Assembly (NCBI GenBank): GCA_002720865.1
Contig: PBIO01000017.1
Location: 124,001-188,000 of the forward strand
DNA: 64,000 bases
Direction: 5' to 3'
Source: Halobacteriovorax sp.
GTDB lineage: Bacteria > Bdellovibrionota > Bacteriovoracia > Bacteriovoracales > Bacteriovoracaceae
Under the pieces are notes generated by a model, which was given only the letters and a program-made list of their open reading frames with translations, did not search any database and was not told the DNA's origin. The position numbers were made by a program, and so were the translations under genes. Shown here piece by piece: positions 45,496 through 55,200 of this stretch. Every line of letters begins with the position of its first letter. Position 1 is the stretch's first letter.

Positions 45496-45780
45496 TTAGG
45501 TTGGCTCGCTGGCTTTTTCTTCTGATTTAGACTCTGCGTCAGTAGCGACACCAGTTAAAGTCTGCTTGGCTTCTTCGGTTTTCTTTTTTTCAATAAGCTC
45601 ATCAAGTTTAGCATCTTCAACTTCTTCATTCACCTGAGTCATTAAGTCATCTTTTGCTTTTTGAAACTCTCTAAGACCCTTCCCAAGCCCCTTTGCGAGC
45701 TCAGGAAGTTTTTTTGGCCCAATAAAAATCAGTGCAATAACTAATATAACAATGACTTCTGTTGCGCCTAGTCCAAACAT
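45496..45780 (-). CDS. tatA: Twin-arginine translocase subunit TatA
   Basis: A 94-residue protein: a short N-terminal membrane helix (residues 5-20), the FIGPKKLPELAKGLGKGL amphipathic helix and an acidic tail, the TatA/E/B pattern. FGLGATEVIVILVIALIF has no N-terminal polar extension, so TatA is likelier than TatB. It would form the Tat pore needed by NapA and the NrfC-like protein encoded in this window. It starts two bases after the yajC stop. Confidence 0.9.
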   Translation of the reverse strand: MFGLGATEVIVILVIALIFIGPKKLPELAKGLGKGLREFQKAKDDLMTQVNEEVEDAKLDELIEKKKTEEAKQTLTGVATDAESKSEEKASEPT

Positions 45781-45781
45781 A

Positions 45782-46126
45782 TTACTTTTCCTTTTTTTCT
45801 TCGAAGATCACGTTTGCCTTACCACCAGCTTGAGAGCGAAGCATTTTTAATTTTACTCCACCTTCAATTTCTAGAGTCATTACTTTTTCAGTTAGACCGT
45901 GAATAGTTCCGATAATACCAGACTTCGTGAAAATTTCATCCCCTTTAGCTAGGCTATTTAACATGGCCTGTTCTTCTTGAAGTTTTTTCTTTTGAGGACG
46001 AATCATAAGAAAATAAAAAATGATAAAAATAATTACGAATGGCGCAAATTGAGCCATAGCATTTGGTTGCTGTCCTGCTGCTCCAGCAGCTTCTTGTGCG
46101 TATGCATTAGCAAATAAAAAATTCAT
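45782..46126 (-). CDS. yajC: Preprotein translocase subunit YajC
   Basis: A 114-residue protein from ATG 46126 with GGAG six bases upstream; an ATG four codons earlier lies too close to that ribosome site. One helix (about residues 26-46), then YFLMIRPQKKKLQEEQAML and LAKGDEIFTKSGIIGTI are the YajC signature. It associates with SecDF, encoded downstream. Confidence 0.93.
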   Translation of the reverse strand: MNFLFANAYAQEAAGAAGQQPNAMAQFAPFVIIFIIFYFLMIRPQKKKLQEEQAMLNSLAKGDEIFTKSGIIGTIHGLTEKVMTLEIEGGVKLKMLRSQAGGKANVIFEEKKEK

Positions 46127-46140
46127 ATATATCTCCATGA

Positions 46141-47271
46141 TTAATCGATCTGATTAGCTGTGTAGCGTTTATAAAATGAGTCATAAAAGACGTCAAACTT
46201 CCCTTCTAAAATAGCTGCTCTGGCGCGCCTCGTTAACTCTAAAAAAAAGTATAAGTTGTGATAAGTCATTAAAAGACCTGCGGTATACTCTCCAACCGTA
46301 AATAAATGTCTTAGATAGGCTCTTGTGTATCTTTTCGTGTAAGGGCAATTAAGCTCCGCATCAATTGGCTTGGTGTCTTCTTTATACCTTTCATTTTTAA
46401 TATTCATGGGTCCATCAAAGGTAAAGACTTGTCCATTTCTTGCATTTCTTGAAGGTAGAACGCAGTCAAACATATCGATCCCAGCCCTTATTCCATTTAG
46501 GACATCAAGGGGTTTACCAACGCCCATTAGATAACGTGGCTTATGGGCCGGCATTGTTGGAGTAAAATCATTAAGGAAATTAACCATTTCTTCATTTTTT
46601 TCTCCCACACTTAATCCCCCTAGGGCAAGGCCTGGAAAATCGAGCTCTTCTAATCTTTGCATACACTCTGTTCTAAGATCAAAATGAAGACCTCCTTGAA
46701 CAATACCAAACAAATGCTGATGGGATTTTAGTTCATAGTCCTTACATCTTTTTGCCCACCTTAAAGTAAGCTCCATTGATTTTCTTAAATCCTCTTTGGT
46801 GGCCGGCAGAGCTGGGCATTCGTCAAAGACCATCACAATATCTGAACCAAGGGCCTTTTGAATTTCCATTGATTTTTCAGGGGTGAACATATGATAAGAG
46901 CCATCTATATGAGATTGAAAACGTACACCCTCTTCCGTGACTTTATTAAGGCCACTTAAAGAAAAAACTTGAAAACCACCTGAGTCGGTTAAGATAGGTC
47001 CATCCCAATCCATAAACCCGTGGAGACCTCCGCCCCCGGCAGCCGCTCCAACTTTCTCTATAAGTTCGTGCCCCGGTCTTAAGTAAAGGTGATAAGTATT
47101 GCCTAAAATGATTTGAGCACCCATTGATTCAATATGAGAAGTATCGAGGGTTTTGATAGCGCCTCTGGTTCCTACTGGCATAAAGATAGGGGTTTGAATA
47201 TCACCATGGGCCGTTGAAACAACTCCTGCCCTAGCATTTCCACTGGTTCCCTCTAATTTATAAATGCTCAT
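46141..47271 (-). CDS. tgt: Queuine tRNA-ribosyltransferase (Tgt) with an altered zinc site
   Basis: A 376-residue enzyme that exchanges guanine 34 of tRNA for preQ1. Clear family blocks include ILTDSGGFQVFSLS near residue 88, GGLSVGEKNEEM near 217 and the catalytic-Asp block GIDMFDCVLPSRNARNG near 262. The zinc-binding CxCxxC is reduced: ELNCPYTKRY keeps only the middle cysteine, while the His in TYHNLYFF is kept. The gene directly follows queA (start and stop overlap). The altered site may mean zinc is not bound. Confidence 0.92.
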   Translation of the reverse strand: MSIYKLEGTSGNARAGVVSTAHGDIQTPIFMPVGTRGAIKTLDTSHIESMGAQIILGNTYHLYLRPGHELIEKVGAAAGGGGLHGFMDWDGPILTDSGGFQVFSLSGLNKVTEEGVRFQSHIDGSYHMFTPEKSMEIQKALGSDIVMVFDECPALPATKEDLRKSMELTLRWAKRCKDYELKSHQHLFGIVQGGLHFDLRTECMQRLEELDFPGLALGGLSVGEKNEEMVNFLNDFTPTMPAHKPRYLMGVGKPLDVLNGIRAGIDMFDCVLPSRNARNGQVFTFDGPMNIKNERYKEDTKPIDAELNCPYTKRYTRAYLRHLFTVGEYTAGLLMTYHNLYFFLELTRRARAAILEGKFDVFYDSFYKRYTANQID

Positions 47272-48320
47272 CAGCTTCTCCCCTTTCTTTTTATAAACAT
47301 TGAATCACCGTAAGAGAAAAAACGATATTTTTTCTCTACGGCTTTCTTATATAGCTCTATTGTTTTTTTTCTACCAATTAGCGAGCTCACTAACATAATC
47401 AATGAACTTTTAGGCAAATGAAAGTTGGTTATTAGCCCATCGATACTTTTAACCTCTTTTCCTGGATAAAGAAAAATATCCGTTGAATATTCTTTACCGG
47501 CAATAATATCTTCACCCATCGACTCTAAAACCCTAAGGCTTGTAGTTCCAACTGCTACTAATTTCTTAGCATTTTTTATTTTTTGGAGATCTTGTTCATC
47601 GACATGATATTTTTCACTATGCATACTATGCTCAGTAATAAGCTCAGACTTAACAGGTAAAAAAGTTCCTAAACCAACATGGAGGGTAACAAAGGCTATA
47701 TCAACTCCTTTGTTCTTAAGTTTTTCCAACAGCTCAGCTGTAAAATGTAGACCTGCCGTAGGAGCCGCAACTGAACCGAGCTCTTTGGCAAAAACTGTCT
47801 GGTAATCCTCTAAATCTGATTCGTCACTAACCCCATTTCTGATATAGGGAGGGAGGGGAACACTACCGATTTTTTTTAACACATCTTCAGCTGTAGTTTT
47901 ATTATCAAATTCAATATAGAAAGTACCTTCACCTATAGCATTGATCCTTGCAACAAATTCTTCGTTAAAAATAAACTTATCACCTATCCTTTTTTTACCG
48001 CCAGTCTTTATCAAAACCGGGTACCCCTGCTCTTCTTTTAAAAGGCTTAAAACAAAGAATTCAGCTTTTGCTCCAGTCGATTTCTTTCCAAAAATTCGAC
48101 AGGGAAAAACTTTAGATTGGTTCAAGACCAAAGTTGTTCCCGCAGGAAGTAAATCTTCTATCTCATAAAAGTTTTTATGTTGAACTTCGCTAAGCTCTTC
48201 ATCAAAAAAGAGAAGTTTTGAGTTTTGACGCTCAGAAGCAGGTCTAGAAGCTATTAACTCTTCCGGTAATTCATAATCGTACGCTTCTAGCTTTAAATCT
48301 TCATCGGGATGTGTCATCAT
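47271..48320 (-). CDS. queA: S-adenosylmethionine:tRNA ribosyltransferase-isomerase QueA
   Basis: A 349-residue enzyme that makes epoxyqueuosine on tRNA from preQ1. The start is YDYELPEELIASRPASERQNSKLL, and FAKELGSVAAPTAGLHFT near residue 185 and VTLHVGLGTFLPVK near 213 are typical. ATG 48320 is chosen over in-frame upstream codons; the ribosome site is not obvious. The divergent gene starts only six bases away, so the promoter of one lies inside the other or further upstream. tgt follows. Confidence 0.92.
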   Translation of the reverse strand: MMTHPDEDLKLEAYDYELPEELIASRPASERQNSKLLFFDEELSEVQHKNFYEIEDLLPAGTTLVLNQSKVFPCRIFGKKSTGAKAEFFVLSLLKEEQGYPVLIKTGGKKRIGDKFIFNEEFVARINAIGEGTFYIEFDNKTTAEDVLKKIGSVPLPPYIRNGVSDESDLEDYQTVFAKELGSVAAPTAGLHFTAELLEKLKNKGVDIAFVTLHVGLGTFLPVKSELITEHSMHSEKYHVDEQDLQKIKNAKKLVAVGTTSLRVLESMGEDIIAGKEYSTDIFLYPGKEVKSIDGLITNFHLPKSSLIMLVSSLIGRKKTIELYKKAVEKKYRFFSYGDSMFIKRKGRS

Positions 48321-48326
48321 TGAAAG

Positions 48327-48629
48327 GTGTTTGTACCGAACTTTCCAACATTTAGACAAGTTACCCTGGCCACTTTTCTGCTCTTTTCTTTAAGTTCTAT
48401 GGCCGAGAGTGAACTATATGACGAGTTAAGCTTTTTAGAGACGGCCTCAAAGGACGTAGAGGTTTTTCTCCCCGGTGAACAACAAAAAGTTAAAACCAAA
48501 AAACTGGTTTCAGAATTTTCCGATAGCATCTCAACAGGTCAGGCCGGTATTCAGAAAAATGAAGTAAAAACAGATAGTTACATAATAAAATCGAAAAAGA
48601 AAAAAAGGCTTCGTTTTCGCTCACGTTAA
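48327..48629 (+). CDS. Small exported protein of unknown function
   Basis: A 100-residue protein. The N-terminal hydrophobic segment (residues 13-26, ending MAESE) looks like a signal peptide. The mature part is polar and ends in a very basic KKKKRLRFRSR tail. The only usable upstream start is GTG at 48327, since an in-frame TGA lies just before it; AAAGG is too close to be a good ribosome site. It may be co-transcribed with the envelope protein gene 15 bases downstream. No family is recognised. Confidence 0.5.
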   Translation: MFVPNFPTFRQVTLATFLLFSLSSMAESELYDELSFLETASKDVEVFLPGEQQKVKTKKLVSEFSDSISTGQAGIQKNEVKTDSYIIKSKKKKRLRFRSR

Positions 48630-48644
48630 GTTATTATTTGGGCC

Positions 48645-49919
48645 ATGAAAAATTTTGCCATTATTTCAATCTTATTTTTTTTAAGTTTTAGCTCTTTAGC
48701 CGGAGATAGCCGCTTCTCTGTATCATTTGGACCTGTTCGAATTGGTGAGTCTAGAGTTAAGGCCAATTTAGATGATTTTAAAGTTGAGCAAGAGTTTAAA
48801 AATCGTCTTGTTAAGGCAAATTTTATTCAAAACTCAATTCAATGGGTAAGAGATAATAATAATCTCCTTACCCCAAGAGCAAGACTTGGGATTCTAATTT
48901 ATAAAACAAACCCAAATATTCATTTAGAGTATCATGGGCGCGCTATACTCCCACAAAAACAAGGCAAACATCATTATATAGAGATTTATATCAATTTATT
49001 TGACCCTGGTGTTTTAAAAATTATTGAAGACAATACTGTTATAGAAAAGCTTCATACTTACACAGACATCAGCGATAAAACGAAGAACACGAAGATGATT
49101 GATTTTAGCTGTGTACGCTATGGTCTAAAGATAACCGGATTAAATGATGAATATGTAAGCGTTGGCTGTCGAATAGAGAGAACTGGAATTTGGGGACAAG
49201 AAAAACCCTATTTAGCAGTCACCTGGTCAGCCACCAATATAGAATTAATCAATGGTAAGACTCCCCCGTTCACAACATTCTTAAAAAATAATGAACCTGT
49301 TATTTTGACTGTTAGAGATCAAGACGGTCGCAATAAAAGAGTTAGTTTAAGTGCACGTTTACCTAAAAGAATGAATAGAGTTAAAACCGCCTACGGGTTT
49401 GGGCCAGCTGGACTTCTAGGAGAAACACCAACAGAGAAGTCTGACTGGAAAATTGCTCCTGTGCTCTACTTGTATGGAAAGCTTGAGCTAAGTCCATATA
49501 CCTCTGTTAGAGTATTCGATGCTCTTGCGGTCAATAAATCTATCTTTAATAATTCAGGCTTTTATTTTGCTTATAGGCTAGCAGACGCTTTAGATGGTCA
49601 ATTTGAAATAGTACCTCTTCTAGGAGCACAAGGCCTTTACTTCAAATACGATAAAGACGGAAACCAGAAAACACAAAATGGAATGATCTTCCCGCAAGGG
49701 GCAGAGTTTAATTATAAAAATGCCTTTGGAATTGAGAATTATTTGATCAGCTTTGGAATCTTTTTATCTACTCAAAGTGACGTAGATTATACGAATACTT
49801 GGGTGAGATGGGGTAAAGGACCCTTTTGGGAATTTAACTATATTACTTGGGGACAAAATGGATATATTTCAAAGATGGCCGGACTTTCAATAGGACTACC
49901 ATTAGCGAACTTTTTCTGA
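48645..49919 (+). CDS. Exported outer-membrane-like protein of unknown function
   Basis: A 424-residue protein with a signal peptide (hydrophobic to about residue 18, then AGDSRFS). The body is rich in alternating beta strands, and the C-terminal residue is Phe (LANFF), common for outer-membrane barrels. No family is recognised. It follows the small exported protein closely and ends directly against the convergent FecR gene. Confidence 0.7.
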   Translation: MKNFAIISILFFLSFSSLAGDSRFSVSFGPVRIGESRVKANLDDFKVEQEFKNRLVKANFIQNSIQWVRDNNNLLTPRARLGILIYKTNPNIHLEYHGRAILPQKQGKHHYIEIYINLFDPGVLKIIEDNTVIEKLHTYTDISDKTKNTKMIDFSCVRYGLKITGLNDEYVSVGCRIERTGIWGQEKPYLAVTWSATNIELINGKTPPFTTFLKNNEPVILTVRDQDGRNKRVSLSARLPKRMNRVKTAYGFGPAGLLGETPTEKSDWKIAPVLYLYGKLELSPYTSVRVFDALAVNKSIFNNSGFYFAYRLADALDGQFEIVPLLGAQGLYFKYDKDGNQKTQNGMIFPQGAEFNYKNAFGIENYLISFGIFLSTQSDVDYTNTWVRWGKGPFWEFNYITWGQNGYISKMAGLSIGLPLANFF

Positions 49920-50981
49920 TTATTCCTCTTCAATGCTGTCTAAGTCTTTTATTCGATCTTTTTGAGCCTGTTCAAAGTTTTGCATATCTTGAGCAGCTTC
50001 ATTAATTTGCCCAACAGGGGAAGCAGACTTTAGCCCTGTTGCCCCTTTCTTTGCTACGTCTAAAACTTTACCTACCACATTTCCTAAGAGGCTACCTGAA
50101 TTAGCTGCTTTCTTTTTTGGCTTATCTTTTTTCCTTGCTAGAAATTTCATAGCAGGCATTTTCTCTAGAGCTAATCTTCTTTTTTTCCAATCAGCTTTTT
50201 CTTGCTCTGAAAAAGAATGACTGAATAGATCAATACCTGAGCCTTTAGCAATTTTTTTCCACTTAATTTTTTCAACCCAAGAATCACTTCTAGGATTTGA
50301 AATAACTTCATTAGGCTTTATCAAGACCCCTTGAGTAGCACCAACTTTTTTAGTATCCCCTAGACCAACGCTTGTCGCTTCAACCGAACCTTCAAGCACC
50401 GCGAGTTGAGATCGTTTTTTATTTGTATTGTGAAGAAAAAGAAACTGGGTTCCTCGAACTTTTAACTCAGCTGAATTTGAAGTGATTTCTAAGAAATGCA
50501 TTTTTCCACGGTTAATAAAATCAACAACAATAGCGCCTCTCTCTAGGTGAAAGAAGTTATATTGAGTTCCTGTAGTTGATCGATCCTGATGTTGAATTCT
50601 CCCCACCCTTAGTTCGGAGTTTGAAAATAATTTTATAATTGAATTTCCTGCAAATTTTACGACAACAACCGAATCGGCACCGGCTACCAAATGATCTCTA
50701 TATTTAAGTTCAAATCCATTTTCTACATTTAATGTTCGCTCACCTCTTCTAACAAAGACATCTCCACTTCCTTTATAAATACTGACTCTAAGATTATCTT
50801 CATCAAGAGAGTTTCGACTTGAAGTAGGTTTTTGAAAAGTTTTCTTTTTGTTTTTCGAACCCTTACCAATCTTAAGTTTTGAAATTTTAGTATCAAACAT
50901 TTGACCAGGACGCATGCGAATCATATAGAACGTATAGACCGTCATACCGACTGAGAATAGTAGAAAGAGTTTTTTAACCAT
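49920..50981 (-). CDS. FecR-domain protein with N-terminal anchor
   Basis: A 353-residue protein with a membrane anchor near residues 4-20 and a basic segment of KGSKNKKK type. A FecR-like beta domain (about 70-215) follows with VFVRRGERTL, LERGAIVVDF and KVRGTQFLF, continuing to AVLEGSVEATS. The C-terminal part is helical and Lys-rich. FecR domains often sense or bind in the periplasm. No sigma factor or TonB receptor is adjacent, so a FecIR signalling system is not indicated. Confidence 0.8.
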   Translation of the reverse strand: MVKKLFLLFSVGMTVYTFYMIRMRPGQMFDTKISKLKIGKGSKNKKKTFQKPTSSRNSLDEDNLRVSIYKGSGDVFVRRGERTLNVENGFELKYRDHLVAGADSVVVVKFAGNSIIKLFSNSELRVGRIQHQDRSTTGTQYNFFHLERGAIVVDFINRGKMHFLEITSNSAELKVRGTQFLFLHNTNKKRSQLAVLEGSVEATSVGLGDTKKVGATQGVLIKPNEVISNPRSDSWVEKIKWKKIAKGSGIDLFSHSFSEQEKADWKKRRLALEKMPAMKFLARKKDKPKKKAANSGSLLGNVVGKVLDVAKKGATGLKSASPVGQINEAAQDMQNFEQAQKDRIKDLDSIEEE

Positions 50982-51028
50982 GTAACTTTATTATAGAAGA
51001 TAGATGGCTTGAGAAAAGAGGTAAAAAA

Positions 51029-51304
51029 CTATCTTTTATAAATGGAAAAGGCCAAGACCGGATCAAACTTTTTGATCAACTTCTCTAAAGTATCAACCAG
51101 CTGGTCGATATAGGCCTTAACGACCAAAAAGATAGCGAAGCTTGAAACTTGCTGTAGTAATTCTTGTAAGATTCCCTCAAGAATAGAAAGTACAGGTTCT
51201 AAACCCAACTTTTTAACTAAAGCATCAAAAAAGTTCTGAGCTTCTTCTACGTCTTGCCCTTTATTTGTGACCACGTACAATGGATTCTTAGTTTTAGTGT
51301 TCAT
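51029..51304 (-). CDS. Small helical protein downstream of parA
   Basis: A 91-residue protein. The middle (about residues 40-70) is a mostly hydrophobic, amphipathic helical stretch (LEGILQELLQQVSSF and AIFLVVKAYIDQLV), which could lie on a membrane. ATG 51304 lies 11 bases inside the parA end; a start three codons upstream is also possible. The overlap with parA suggests a functional link. No family is recognised. Confidence 0.6.
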   Translation of the reverse strand: MNTKTKNPLYVVTNKGQDVEEAQNFFDALVKKLGLEPVLSILEGILQELLQQVSSFAIFLVVKAYIDQLVDTLEKLIKKFDPVLAFSIYKR

Positions 51305-52166
51305 AATGCTCATTCCAGTTGGTTATAATTTTGGCCAAATTGGTAAACTGACCCTGAAGATGTTTAAAGTCTTTTCCTTTAAAATCATAAACTGATTTTT
51401 TCTGGGCCTGGCTTTTTACAAGTTGTGCACGGTTAAAAAATGGCTCAACCGTTGTCCCCTCTGCCATTTCAGAGCTTATTTTTTCTAAGTCTAGAACTTC
51501 CTGTTTTCTTCGAAGATCAACCATATTTGGAATATGGGCCAATACATCAGGGGCTCTACTAATTCCCATATCAGCAACGTCTTCTAATGCCTCGTAAAAA
51601 TGAGTTAGTCCTTTTCTTGAAAACTCGTCTGGTTTAAAAGGAATCATAACTCCTTGACTAGCGCATAGAATATTAACGACCAATAATCCTAGGGTCGGGG
51701 GACAATCGACAATAATATAATCATATTCATTTAAAAGATTATTTTTTTCGAAGAATTTTTTAAGGATTGTTTGTCTTGGAGCTGATATCCCTGCCACGGT
51801 TAACTCAAATCCCGAAAGCTCTTGTCCTGAAGGTAGAAGGTCTACTTTCCCTTTTGTTACTAGAACATCGCCTATTAATGAGGAAACATGTAGCGGAGCG
51901 AGTTCTCTAATACTGTTAATTAATAAATGATGAAGATGATGTTTACCTGTTCGCTCGCAACCAAATAAAAGAGAGAGATTACTTTGGGGATCGAGGTCTA
52001 GACAAAGAACCTTATGACCTTCTTCACTTAAAGCAAAGGCCGTATTATAGGCCATTGTCGTTTTTCCAACCCCTCCTTTTTGATTTAAAAAAGCAATGAC
52101 CTTACCTTTTGGTTCAACAGCAGGTTCAGATATTTTTGGTTTAAGCCTATTGAAAAGTGAAGCCAT
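51294..52166 (-). CDS. ParA-type ATPase without a neighbouring parB
   Basis: A 290-residue protein of the ParA/Soj group. It has deviant Walker A FLNQKGGVGKTTMAYN near residue 28, LDLDPQSNLSLLFG near 56 and the Walker B region YIIVDCPPTLG near 144. An N-terminal tail of about 20 residues contains several Pro. These ATPases position chromosomes, plasmids or cell-pole complexes. Adjacent genes are a small helical protein and FecR. No parB or parS-like cluster is in the window, so chromosome segregation is not indicated. Confidence 0.85.
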   Translation of the reverse strand: MASLFNRLKPKISEPAVEPKGKVIAFLNQKGGVGKTTMAYNTAFALSEEGHKVLCLDLDPQSNLSLLFGCERTGKHHLHHLLINSIRELAPLHVSSLIGDVLVTKGKVDLLPSGQELSGFELTVAGISAPRQTILKKFFEKNNLLNEYDYIIVDCPPTLGLLVVNILCASQGVMIPFKPDEFSRKGLTHFYEALEDVADMGISRAPDVLAHIPNMVDLRRKQEVLDLEKISSEMAEGTTVEPFFNRAQLVKSQAQKKSVYDFKGKDFKHLQGQFTNLAKIITNWNEHYEH

Positions 52167-52272
52167 AGTTAATTCCTTTTAACGATTGGTATGAAAGAAT
52201 TCTAACAAGGAGGGCATGGGGCATCAATCTGACTTTTTAATTATGTAAAGAGATAGGCACCTTTGCTTCGCG

Positions 52273-55200
52273 TTATTCTTGATATCCGCTAATGGGAACA
52301 ACACATCTGAAGCCCACGTCGATCATGGCGCTAGATTTTTCCGTCTCGGTAAAGTTAGTCTGTGCTGTAGATGACTGCGTTTCCTGAGCATCCCCACTTA
52401 TAAAGGCAAAGACCATGGCACTTGCACCAGCGTCGCTATTTATGGCCTGAACGATACTGGCCGGCGTAGAGGTCACATTAGACCCATCAAATCTAAGCTC
52501 GACTTGAATTTGTCCAGTCCCAGCATTGGCAACCGCTATATTTTCATCTGTTCTTGCACCATTTTGTACAAACTCTAGGTTTGGAGTAACGGCCCCTCGT
52601 TGAACAATTGTCACATCGCCCACAGTTATTCTACTTTTAATTGAATCGGTACAAGGTAATAACTCCATATTATAAACCCCAGCTCCAACTCCATCGAGGT
52701 AAGAGCCCCCTGTCGCCACACCACCGCAGCCAGAAGTTTCACCAGCAATTGTGGCTGAATCAATTGTTATAATATCGTCTCTTAGCTGGGTCGATGTTAT
52801 TCCGTTGGTTGGGCCAATTTCAAATAAGAAATCAAGAATATTAGAGGCCGTAAAAAGAGAATTAAATTGTGTCACTACCGGAAGACCCATAGGGATTATA
52901 TATCTACCAGCATTATTTCTTTCATCTTCAAGTGACCATGAATCTATATTACCATCACAGGCATTATCTGAATTTGAATCCACACATGGTCCAACTCTTC
53001 CGTCTAGAACATAAGTTTGAAACCACTGATCTGTTCCATCACCATAGCGCATATCATTTGTTGTGGCGGCAAGAGCATCTGTTTCACCATTTATTCTGGC
53101 CTTACAATTAGCCGCTCCAAATCTTAGGTCAGCACTAAAGTCTACGGCCGTCCAAGCAGTACCGCTATTTGTATTTTCATAACAAGTTCTGGCCGCCGAG
53201 TCCCAAAAAAGAGTACCTTGTCCCGCTGTTACAGTACCGTTTGGGGTAGCTGTTCCAATACATCTTGTGTCCCCTGTATCACAACCATCTCTATCGTAAC
53301 CACAATGGGCCGGTGTCCACTCCGTTGAATCATCTGCATTTATCCAGCAAATACTATTACCAGTATCTCTAAAGTAAGTTCCAATTGGAGCTGTAACAGA
53401 GCCATTGGGATCTGAAGCAGCAGTACATTGACTATCTGTCGTATCACAAGCGTTTACTGAAAATGGACAGTTAACGACTGTGTCACGGCAATTAAATCTT
53501 TCCGCCGTCCATTCAGCCACGTTACCAACATGATCCTGAACTCCAAATCTTGAGATACATTGATTCGTTTCATCACTTCCCGTCATCATACTTCTAATAT
53601 TAGAAGTTGCTGTACCTGGAAGCGTATAAAAAGTATTTGAATCTGGAACTGGTACATCAGAATAATTAGTAGAAAGTCCACTTGCCTGGGAGCTATTACA
53701 TTTAGCTGAACTATTTAAAGATAGACCCGTTTCTAGTGTGGCAATAGCTGAATCAGTATTATTTTCCGTATCCCATAGACCATAGGCCATTTGCTCTTTT
53801 CTCGTTGGAAGAACTTTGGCAAGTCTTTGACCTGTTGTCACTAAGGCCCAAGTCGTTGCGCCATCTGTATTTTGATAGCAGCTAAGACCGGTTGTATCGT
53901 AGTAAGTACTTCCTAGCTTTGCCACCATACCTGGAGCACCAGCGCCGACACAATCAGAACCTGCACAGGCTCCTTTAGAAACATTACAACCTGAAAGTGA
54001 CCAGTCAGATCCATTAACATTATAAAAACAGTTGGTGCTATCAATATCAAAGTAAACACTTCCGATCGGGGCCGTGACACCGCCGGCATTAGGATCTGGA
54101 TTTCCAGAACAATCAGAACCACTACATAGTCCCTTAGTAAATTCACAGTTCGAAGACGTCGCTGCAGTATTAAACGAAAGACCTAAAACAGAAGGGGCGA
54201 CCTCTGACGCGCAAAAATTATGAGCGTTTGTCTGGGTAACATTAACAATTGGAGGAAGATGAGCTTTCACGTAATCAGTAATTGAAGTGTTTCCATCAAT
54301 CTCAGACCATGTTGTACCACCGCCGGAGCTTACATAACATTTACCTACTGATCTTGCGTAATAAATAACTCCGTTTGCTCCCCCATCAATTGCATCAGTT
54401 GTTGGATCATTAATTCCAACACAGGCTCCATCTGAAGTTCCCGTACAAGTAGGTGCAGAATTATAATTACATCCAGCTTCGTAACGATCAACTAGCATAT
54501 CGTATTTAATATCATAGTAATTAGAATCCGGTAGTGGAACTGGCGAAGCAATTGTTCGTCTAGGCTCGGCTCCTAAATCTCCCGGACCTTCGTAACGACA
54601 ACGATAGTTATTATTCGGATCTATTGTAGTTGAATGAATTTTTTCACACATCGTCTTATTCACCATCCAGCGGTGAACAAACACCATATTATCAGGTGGA
54701 GCAGTAACCCTTAGAGTTTTAAAGACTTCGTCCGTATTGGTTGATAGAGTTTGGTCCGTTCCATTATTAGGTTGAATAATTGGCCTAACTTCATAGTAGT
54801 AAACTGTTCCCGGTACTGGTGGAAACATGGAGTTGATAGCATTATCAGTAAAAGTTTTTACATTATCGTCTATGGCCTCACGGTTAAGTCTCTGAGTGTA
54901 ATCGAACTGCTCATTAGCAAGCCTTCTATAAACTTCATAATTGATAATACTTTCACCGGCAGGAACAACATCAAAATCTTCCCACTCGATAGTCACTTCT
55001 GCCGTAGCATTATAAGTTTCCCAATCAGCTGCCCCTGTACCTGTGGCAATAGAACGATAGCAAAGACTATTCGTGGCATCCCAGAAGTACTGATTTAAAG
55101 CTGTAGCATTTATGGTTGGAGCTGAACCGCTAATACAGCTAGCCACATCTGTTCCTGCATCTAGGGTCTTACAATTGATATTTAAATTTGTCGGTGTAAC

